Origin: Aralia elata
Taxonomy: Eukaryota; Streptophyta; Magnoliopsida; Apiales; Araliaceae
Assembly (NCBI GenBank): GCA_034770075.1
Contig: CM068388.1
Location: 68,930,889 to 68,994,888 of the forward strand
Length of the DNA stretch: 64,000 nucleotides
Direction of reading: 5' to 3'
Part shown: piece after piece, positions 56,759 through 64,000 of the stretch
Position numbering within the stretch: position 1 is the first letter of the stretch
How the letters are laid out: the number at the start of each line of letters is the position of its first letter
The notes under the pieces: model-generated
The model's database searches: none
What the model was told of the DNA's origin: nothing
What the model saw: the letters and a program-made list of their open reading frames with translations, nothing else
Made by a program: the position numbers and the translations under genes

Positions 56759-57370
56759 TCACTGAACTAGACCACGCCTAATAGCGTCTGCATACTCGTC
56801 ATCTGCTATGGCCATCACCAGATCCCTACTAATGGTGTGCCTGGTCTGGCCCTCCTCTGCTGGGTAATGGCTCACCCTACGCTGAAATCGCCCATGTGAC
56901 GACCTGAACGCATAGTTAGACCTATCGGTCCTCACCCTCTTGATCCTTGCCTCTTCTTCCAGGTCATCGGCCCGATCTTCGGCCCTGATCCTATCATCGA
57001 TCTCTGCCTCCCAGTAGGCCTCTAACTCATGCCTCTCCTGCAAGAGTTCTTGAACCCTCGCCTCTAAGGCTTGAACTCTACCTCTTAGTGCCACATTCCT
57101 GTCAAGTACCACTTCAAACAGATTATTCATGTCTGATGGTGCCACTTCCTCCTCTTCAGAAGGCACAACATCCGATAATATATCATCTGCTTCCTCCTCA
57201 TGCTCGGACGGATCCTCATCAAGTGAAAGGTTCATCTCCGGTTCCTCCTCCGGGTCACTATCTATTTGAGCCTCAACCTCTGCTAGCGGCTCGGGTGTTG
57301 GCTCAGGTGGAGCGATCAGCTCCTCGCTCACTACATGGATATCTCTATACTCGGGTTCTTCTCCAGACAT
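56759..57370 (-). CDS. extra ORF upstream of gag, acidic coiled-coil protein of unknown function
   Basis: 203 codons from ATG at 57370, same strand as gag-pol, ending 313 bp before the gag start. Residues about 1-80 are very acidic (EEPEYRDIHVVSEEL, DSDPEEEPEMN, SEEEEVAPSD) and proline-rich. Residues about 82-150 have heptad-like spacing (LFEVVLDRNVALRGRVQALE, ARVQELLQERHELEAYWEAE) and likely form a coiled coil. The C-terminus is basic and aromatic (KRVRTDRSNYAFRSSHGRF). No zinc finger or enzyme motif. Canonical chromoviruses encode only gag-pol; additional ORFs are known in other plant gypsy lineages such as Ogre. A role in the particle, RNA binding or chromatin is speculation. The intact frame in a young element suggests it is maintained. 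Confidence 0.8.
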   Translation of the reverse strand: MSGEEPEYRDIHVVSEELIAPPEPTPEPLAEVEAQIDSDPEEEPEMNLSLDEDPSEHEEEADDILSDVVPSEEEEVAPSDMNNLFEVVLDRNVALRGRVQALEARVQELLQERHELEAYWEAEIDDRIRAEDRADDLEEEARIKRVRTDRSNYAFRSSHGRFQRRVSHYPAEEGQTRHTISRDLVMAIADDEYADAIRRGLVQ

Positions 57371-57589
57371 CTACAAACCAATATACTAACTCGATTAGTA
57401 TATAACAATAACAATTAATATAATAACACTTAACAAATATAGTTTATTCTAAGTATACTCTTAGCTCTTTTGATGAATTTCCTCAATTCACCCTTAACAA
57501 CTCTATTTGAGTTCATTTACTAACTCTACTATTCTCTCTACGGTCATATTCCTAAGGTTTTCCCCCAACCAAAGGTTTAAAACCTATCA

Positions 57590-57601
57590 GCTCTGATACC
57601 A
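57590..57601 (-). promoter_or_regulatory. primer binding site of the chromovirus
   Basis: Minus strand TGGTATCAGAGC three bases inside the right LTR; tRNA-Met type. Confidence 0.93.
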
Positions 57602-57904
57602 ACCTGTGACGCCCCCAAATCCGGGTACCTCAAACCCGAATCCGGTGCTACACGGTACATCCCATTCCATACAACATAATAGACATGAATGTAATTAATA
57701 TATTATTACAACACGTCTTACTCTCAATCCTAGGTTCTATTACCATAACATCATTCTCAATACATAATAAGTCTTAATATTACAACATTTCTAATACAAA
57801 TAAACTATGACGCCATCTAGACGTGCATCTTGCCCTTTCCCTTGTCCTTACCGGAACCTTCGACCCGCTCGGACTTAGCTGCAATGTTTAATATAAAGCA
57901 AGAA

Positions 57905-57922
57905 TGAGCATTCAATTGCCCA
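57905..57922 (-). other. conserved LTR hairpin (G-U variant), right copy
   Basis: Same as 48969-48986. Confidence 0.6.
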
Positions 57923-59138
57923 GCAAGTATAACAGTTGAATAACAACAATATCATCAATCACATCATCTCTCTTCGACAACTGAACAATAGTTGTGAAAT
58001 ATTCTGAATAAACAGGAATAATACTTTGCTTTCGTTTTAAAAATATATTTTTGAAACGACATTGAGTGGTCATAAGACCTTGAACTTTCTTTTGCTTTCT
58101 TGAAAAGGTACACAGCATTATAACTGCAAACCGTCTTACTTACGAGCACTTCTAGGTGATCAGCCTATTGTACTCTATGTTGATCAACACTCTAGCTGGA
58201 AACGTCTATATGCGTTTGTTTAGGCGCTCGATGCCTTGTCAGAATAACTGACTAAAAACTGCCCCTAATATTAGGGTTGTTCATCTCATTCATGTCTCGG
58301 AATCCTAACCAAAGCAATTCGGTTGGATAGCTCTACTTAATCATCAATAACATCTCAAAGATTTATTATCAAATCAATAAAACATTTCAATATCTGTCTA
58401 GCCGAAGCAAATGGCATCGACGTTCTCTATAACAGTTCATATATATGTGAACTTGAAAGCTTCAACAATTTATGTCATAACATAGCTCGGAATACTTATG
58501 CAAATACTGAAAATTTTACATAAGTAAGGAATTCACACAACCATATATGTATTGCGTAAATTAGAACTTCAAACATCGCATGAGAGTCAAGAGAATATAA
58601 TCCAATGAATCAAATCAACTTGCACAATATACGTCTCTTGTATAAGATACGAAACTTGCATTCAATACTGAAAATGAATGAAGCTAGAGAACTTGCCCAA
58701 CACGAAGGTTAGACAAGGGTTTAGGAAACTTGCCTTAAGCGCTTGCTACTAGTTGACGTTAATCGTCCTTCAAATATGTCCTACGCATTTAAACATATAT
58801 TCACATACCAATTAGTCTCACAATAGACACCAAACATTGGCTTACATTAATCCACACATTATAATCATTACGAACACTGATTGCCACTACGCTTACCCAA
58901 ACGGGGGTCTCGCTCCCCGGTGAGCGAGCGGTCTGCTCCCCGGTGAAAGCCAAACGAAAAATGTAACTACGCTATTCATTTCATTTAAGCAAATCTCACG
59001 TGACTTAGTCATTTCATGCTTGGGGTCATTCAACTACTATACTAACATACCATACATATGCTTTGGGGTATTTATAACATGTTGGGTCTATGTAAACATG
59101 GCATCGCATCAATAACACAAAGCAGCAAACAGTTCACC

Positions 59139-59284
59139 TCTGCAGACCGGCGCAGCTGCGCAGGTCTTGTACTTGGGAGTGGCGCAGCTGCGCCACTCTG
59201 CGTCCAGGGACTTTCAGGTCTGGCACCCTGCGCAGCTGCGCATGTGCTATGCTTGGGAGTGGCGCAGCTGCGCCACTCTGCATC
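59139..59284 (-). repeat. GC-rich palindrome cassette in the chromovirus LTR (right)
   Basis: Identical in structure to 50202-50346: four palindromes, two modules. Confidence 0.9.
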
Positions 59285-61168
59285 CAGGGACCTTCAAGTT
59301 CTGCTACTGCAGAACCCAAAAATCCAACCCAATGATTCAGTCCCATTTGCTTCTTAACCATTATACAACATGTCTATATGACTTAAAACATGCTTTTACA
59401 ACTGAGCTATGCATCATAACATCATTTAATCAATTAATCATTCCTCATTCTCATGTTCCTTAGAGAAATCATTCTCTTGGACGTTAAACCAAATAGTTTG
59501 TGGGCATGAGTTGAAAAATCACATTGGAGTAGAGTTTCATTATACTCTAGTCCAGATTTCCCATTGAAATCATTACTCAAACCTTCTTGACATATACAAA
59601 TAGTACACAACCAATGCACATAACCAAACCAAGATGGTTATAACTTCATTATTAACAAAATATGAATAACAGTCCACTAATGTCCATTTCTTGATTCCTT
59701 AAGCATAGGTTCGATTCTCATTCATGGTTCCACTTTCACATACCATTAACAAGGTTTTAATAGAGCTAATTAACATTCATACACATGTTCATGAGCAACC
59801 AAGCAATTTCAGCTACATAACTCCAACAAAACAATCACAGCAAAACTATAAACTTGGAAAGAATGTGGAAATGAGCTAAGCTCTATATTGCATACCTCTT
59901 GAGCTACTTCTAAGGATGCTAAATGGATCAAATAGCAGCTGCTACCACACTCCTTCTTCTTTCTCAAACCACCCGTACACACTCAATTCCTACACTCTCT
60001 CAATTTTCAGCTATCTTACTAAGCAACAAACAAAGGAATGGAGGCTAAGCAATGGGAGAGTATTTATAGAGGAAGAGTTTGAGTTTCTGGAGGTGGAGGA
60101 GCTGAGCATGCTCGGGCATGGCAGCTCCCCATGTATGGGTGACTGAGCTTTTGCTCTTCCCATGGCTCGGGTACTCCCCCCTCCTTCTCCCAAGTCGCTT
60201 TATTCCCTTCTTGCTTCACCAAATGCAGATTTTGCAGCTCCCTATGCTCTCCCACGTTCTTGGCTGCTCCCTCCTCTCTTCCTTCTCTTCATCCGCGTTC
60301 TTCTTCTTTCTCCAACCCAGCTGCTGATTTCTATTACCCATTTCCCACATGGGTCATGGGTTATGGGCCACGGGTTGCGGTTTTGTGTCATGGACTCGAC
60401 CCGTGGGTCTTGGGCTCCAACTTGGGCCACTCTTGTACTTCTAATTTAATTCTAATTGGGCTTCTAATAAAAATTCAATTGGGCTCAAGTAAAATCCCAC
60501 ACTTGGATTATTAATCCCTCTCATTAACGCTTTGGCGAAATTATGAAAAGTCATAAAATCAAAAAAAAGCGTCTTGGCGTAAATAGCGCTTTAACGCTAT
60601 TTCTCTAATGATTTAATCAATACCAATAAAAATAATATCAATCCAAAAATTATCACCTACACATCATATGTAGTAATAAAATATTCACACACATAACACG
60701 GAATAATATTAATAAAAGTTCAATTTATTCAATAAAATTCATAGGCTCGTGTTACAAAGCTACCCACGATCCGCGATCGTTACACAGAGGACTAGTGTTT
60801 GAATATGACTTATATGTATAAAGATTTATGCTTAATTTGTATGTTAATCGGTAAATTAATGATTGATTGTATTTATATGTTAAGAAACGAAAAGAATGCA
60901 AGTTTAATGGATTGATTTGGTGTAGTAACGAATCCGTAATGAGTGATTTCGTTAAATTTGAAGACACTTTGGTAAATTGGCAGAAACCTCAATTTTAGTT
61001 CCTAGATTCATGGTTTATGTGGTTTAAGTTATTAGAATCATGCTAGAAGGGTTGGGTAATGATTGTATATGAATTATAGTAACTGGGTATACTTAATTTG
61101 TTATATGAACAAAAAAATTGGAAGTTTATGGCCCTGCTTGGTGTTCTTCGCGAACTTCAGAATCTGAG

Positions 61169-61311
61169 TCTGCGCACCAGCGCAGCCGCGCTGGTGCCAA
61201 GAACAAAAGTGGCATGGCCGCGCCACACGCAGACCAAATCCAAAGTTCAGGCAGAGTGCGACCGCGCTGGTGCTAGGAACAAAAGCGGCGCGGCCGCGCC
61301 GGTTAGCAGAC
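61169..61311 (+). repeat. GC-rich palindrome cassette in the plus-strand LTR
   Basis: Two modules: CACCAGCGC-AGCC-GCGCTGGTG then GTGGCATGGCCGCGCCAC, and a decayed GACCGCGCTGGTGC then GGCGCGGCCGCGCC. Within modules the spacer is CCAAGAACAAAAG or TAGGAACAAAAG. TCTGCG, CGCAGAC and CCGGTTAGCAGAC mark the boundaries. It lies 1425-1567 bp from the LTR 3' end. Confidence 0.9.
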
Positions 61312-62373
61312 TGACCCGGAAAATTTTATTTAAGTGTTCAAGCCCAGAGAATGTAATTGTAACCTAATCTAATGAACATGAAAAGGTAATAATCATGTAA
61401 TGAGATGTTAAAAAATGTTACTAATATGTTAATGGCAATTTTACGTGATTAATTGATAAGTCAAATGTGTGTATAAACTTGTTATGTGTAGTCTAATAAT
61501 GTGTTTAAGAGTCAATATTGTGAATGTGATTAATATAAACAGACTTAGAGTTGAGTTAAGTCAAGAGAGAATATACTCATGATGCTAATTATATTATAAT
61601 TAATTAGTATCGTGAGTTGGAATGGTATGTAGGATTAATTGAGGAACGTGAAAAGTAAATGTATAATCTACGCACGAGGCAAGTTCTTAAACCCTACTTC
61701 TCTTTTATGCAAGTTTTCTATCTTTAATCTTCTTATTGCATTGAAATCAAGTTTCTAAACCTTATTTTTACATTGAGTAAGTTCATAAATTATATACTTA
61801 TGTTGATCAAGTTTCTTATTCTTGATTATCCAATTATATAACTCTGATTGAGATGTTCTAATTCTTTTAAAACAATACATCAGTTATACAATGTTTGTTC
61901 AATTGTATACAATGTTTGTTAAATTGAAATATCAGTTATATTATTGAATCTTGATTGACTAGTGAACCCTTATTGATTCGACTAGCCCACAATTGATTAG
62001 CGTTCTAAATTCCAGAACTGTTATTGAAGTTAATCCAAACCAAACTTCCTTTGGTGCGGATTCTGATGTCAAACTGAGATGAACAACCCTTTATAGGGGA
62101 TTATATTTACGCGTTAACGTTAAAATGTTGTGCACATACATGGTACAAAGGGTTGATCCCCCTAAGTACGAGAAGTAAGGTCCATATAGTCTTACGACTG
62201 TTAAAGGTTTAAAGTAGAAATTCTTGATAACCTAGGACATAGTTCGTGGTCTCGTGACCCTCAGATATTCTTTTGATTCTTATTTTATAATCTTGATTCA
62301 AAAGCTGAGCTTTCAATTATCAAGTATCCAATGACTATTCGCATGTTATTATTATTGTCATTGTTTCACTTCT

Positions 62374-62390
62374 TGGGCAATTGTTGCTCA
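62374..62390 (+). other. conserved LTR hairpin (G-U variant), plus-strand LTR
   Basis: TGGGCA-ATTGT-TGCTCA, 5-nt loop, about 345 bp from the LTR 3' end. Confidence 0.6.
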
Positions 62391-62731
62391 CTTTTGCATA
62401 ATAACATTGCAACTAAGGTTGAAAGAGTGGATGAGCCATCTACTAGTAAGGGCAAAGGCAAAGCAAACAAGTGATGAAGACTTGTTTAATTTATTAAAAG
62501 ATGTTATGTAATAGACTTATGTTATTTATGTTTTGTTTTCGCACTGATGTTTTGTTTAAGGTTAGATGACCTGAGATTGATGTTATTAAGATGTTGTAAC
62601 CCTTTAATGGGAGATTTCTATTTCAATTAAAAGTTTTCATTTATATTTGTATGGGTAGTTAGATGTGATGTGATTTATTTAGATAGCGAACACCAAATTT
62701 TGTGGGAATAAAGTACCCAGATTTGGGGGTG

Positions 62732-63433
62732 TCACATTATCAAAATTGGCTCATCTACGTTGGAACTCAAGGCTAGATCTTCCTCGGCCTTTCTTTCCTG
62801 CTCCCCACTTATCGTTTCCCCCATAGATTCCACATATATTAGCATGTTCGGTTGTAGCTTTGGCGTGGGTAGTCCATCAATCTCGGGAACCATGTCATTA
62901 AGCCATTCACCTTGAGGGCGATTGTTAATGGCGTTGATAAGTTCTCCTATTTGGTTCTCAAGATTTTGAATCGACATCTCCTGACTTTTCATAATCTCAT
63001 CATTTAAAGCCATGAACTTATACAAAAGTTCCTCAAATTTTGACATTTTTTCTTCTTGAGTAGGAGCTAGATCCTGAGATTCAAGAGTATATGATGGGCT
63101 TGGAGCAAGGGTTTGAACTTGAATGTTGTCGCTCCAAGAAAACTCCGGATGATACCCCACATCTTGATGATAATTGTTGGGATAGGTGTAGTAGTTGGGG
63201 TAATCGGCGAAATTCCCACCATACAGTGCCGCCTCGAAATTGATGGAGCAAAGATGACTCGAAATAGCACAATAATCCCACATCACTGCCATATTTTGAA
63301 TATTTTGTGCTTCTAAAGCCTCAATGCTGCTCAAAATTGTCTCTATATGTGGTGATAACTCCTCGAGTCCATACCTCCCTGTCGTACTTGGTTGAGTCAT
63401 TGTGTAAGGCCATTGATCATTATAGCTATCCAT
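62732..63433 (-). pseudogene. gag: gag-like ORF of a Tat/Athila-type element, cut at its 3' end by an LTR
   Basis: 233 codons from ATG at 63433, about 190 bp after a tRNA-Asp-type primer site. Features resemble the C-terminal half of Athila/Tat-type gag: YHPEFSWSDNIQ, a glutamate-rich segment, and MSIQNLENQIGELINAI followed by NNRPQGEW, a motif common in these elements. No zinc knuckle and no N-terminal capsid are seen. The final codons read into TGTGACACC, the end of the neighbouring LTR (62736), so the original frame is truncated there. It may derive from a non-autonomous derivative. Confidence 0.6.
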
Positions 63434-63620
63434 GGTGTGCCTCGTAAAATATCAAAACAGAAAAATTAGCAACAATTAAGTAAACTAAATTGATAAAAAT
63501 TAATAAGAAAATAACTATACAAGTCTAAATCAAGGGTACCTACAAAACAAAATTTTATATACAAGTCTAAATTAAGATCAATTTGATTGTAATTAATATT
63601 AAAAAAACACTAGAAAAATA

Positions 63621-63640
63621 ATTTCCCGGCAATGGCGCCA
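63621..63640 (-). promoter_or_regulatory. primer binding site, tRNA-Asp type
   Basis: Minus strand TGGCGCCATTGCCGGGAAAT, matching the TGGCGCC-GTTGCCGGGGA-type sites of plant Tat/Athila elements with small changes. Confidence 0.75.
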
Positions 63641-63646
63641 AAAATT

Positions 63647-64000
63647 TGTTGTCCGATTTATATAATGACAAATACGAGCAAGTATACGCGGTCAACAAGT
63701 AATAAAGTGTAAGTAGAGTATCGATCCCACGAGAAATTATTACTAATCTTTTCCAAGTACTAACCTTTTACCATCTCAATCTTATTTAAACTATTGATTA
63801 CTATTTTTGTTGTATTACACTAATGAGGATAACAAATAATCAATGAACTATGGAAAGCTTTTAAAATAATGAAAATCTAATATTAACAAGTCTAAGATCA
63901 TAATTTCCCCAAATACTTCACTTGAATATCCTAACTCTCTCATGTCAACTAGTTAAATCACAAGAATTGTCATCCGAGAAATCACAATTACATAAAAGCC
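63647..64000 (-). repeat. 5' LTR of the Tat/Athila-like element (incomplete at window edge)
   Basis: On the plus strand the LTR end is TGTTGTCCGATTT, six bases from the primer site. It contains GTATCGATCCCACGAGAAAT, a phrase widespread near the 3' ends of such LTRs. The other end lies beyond 64000. Confidence 0.6.

Larger units (their letters stand above)
48669..60784 (-). mobile_element. young chromovirus (Ty3/gypsy, Tekay/Del-like), nearly intact
   Basis: 12.1 kb, target duplication CAGAG (48664-48668 and 60785-60789). LTRs of 3184 and 3180 bp are almost identical by eye, differing by a few substitutions and small indels, for example GGGTG versus missing bases near 51335/60270. Primer site, extra ORF, gag-pol with integrase-linked chromodomain and polypurine tract all lie in minus-strand order. 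It inserted into another LTR. It is the youngest element of the window judged by LTR identity. Confidence 0.96.
57605..60784 (-). repeat. 5' LTR of the chromovirus
   Basis: 3180 bp, nearly identical to 48669-51852 with the same internal motifs (cassette 59139-59284, hairpin 57905-57922, TATA 60061-60068). Confidence 0.95.
60785..62736 (+). repeat. right part of a plus-strand gypsy LTR, ending GGGGGTGTCACA
   Basis: The 3' terminus ACCCAGATTTGGGGGTGTCACA (shown in part) is the reverse of the other gypsy LTR starts in the window, so this LTR is on the plus strand. Shared landmarks in the right order are the palindrome cassette (61169-61311), AAGTTTCT/AACTTGC-type phrases, GATGAACAACCC (about 62079) and the TGGGCA hairpin (62374). 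No internal region follows: at 62737 a Tat/Athila-like gag frame begins in antisense. This is a solo or rearranged LTR. Confidence 0.7.

Overview
The window reads as intergenic heterochromatin of a flowering plant, most likely a eudicot. It is AT-rich, has no operon-like gene arrangement, no recognisable tRNA or rRNA gene, and is built almost entirely of LTR retrotransposons with plant-type primer sites (TGGTATCAGAGC, complementary to initiator tRNA-Met). Species cannot be named from the sequence. Host-gene evidence is weak: one or two possible exons at the left edge (76-797) and an unassigned stretch at 42821-45190.

Layout from left to right. (1) 1-2920: possible end of a host gene, then AT-rich intergenic DNA. 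(2) 2926-14784: a complete minus-strand Ty3/gypsy-type element with about 4.2 kb LTRs and TSD ATGGA. It encodes only gag, with no protease, RT or integrase, so it is a large non-autonomous element. It landed 3 bp inside a Mutator-like MITE that carries a 9-bp TSD. (3) 14790-18743: nested MITEs, a 0.5 kb direct repeat and a 1.2 kb inverted repeat with a short-period minisatellite. (4) 17964-41962: an old plus-strand Ty1/copia element ('outer copia') inserted in the zinc-finger region of a LINE relic (17585-17963 continuing at 41963-42820). Its pol gene is split by two same-family, same-orientation copia insertions ('copia-2a' 21534-30796 and 'copia-2b' 31200-40462), each with about 1.82 kb LTRs, a 1.65 kb leader and a decayed gag-pol. 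(5) 42821-45190: low-copy-looking DNA with a tandem 437-bp duplication. (6) 45191-48165: probable solo LTR. (7) 48166-48668 plus 60785-62736: a plus-strand LTR of a related gypsy family, split by (8) 48669-60784, a young, nearly intact minus-strand chromovirus (Tekay/Del-like) with near-identical 3.18 kb LTRs, TSD CAGAG, an extra ORF upstream of gag, and a gag-pol-chromodomain ORF broken by one in-frame stop. (9) 62732-64000: 5' end of a minus-strand Tat/Athila-like element with a tRNA-Asp-type primer site.

The gag-only element and the chromovirus share gag sequence, the sequence beside the polypurine tract, the primer site and the LTR terminus, so the second family is a plausible source of enzymes for the first. 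The most unusual signal is structural. Arrays of short palindromes (hairpins) recur at the same distance from the LTR 3' end in three gypsy LTR families. A closely similar GC-rich two-module palindrome cassette sits just downstream of the primer site in the unrelated copia-2 family. A second, smaller hairpin (TGRGCA-loop-TGCTCA) is kept in four gypsy LTR families although its loop changes. No catalogue search could be run, so all statements about novelty are provisional.
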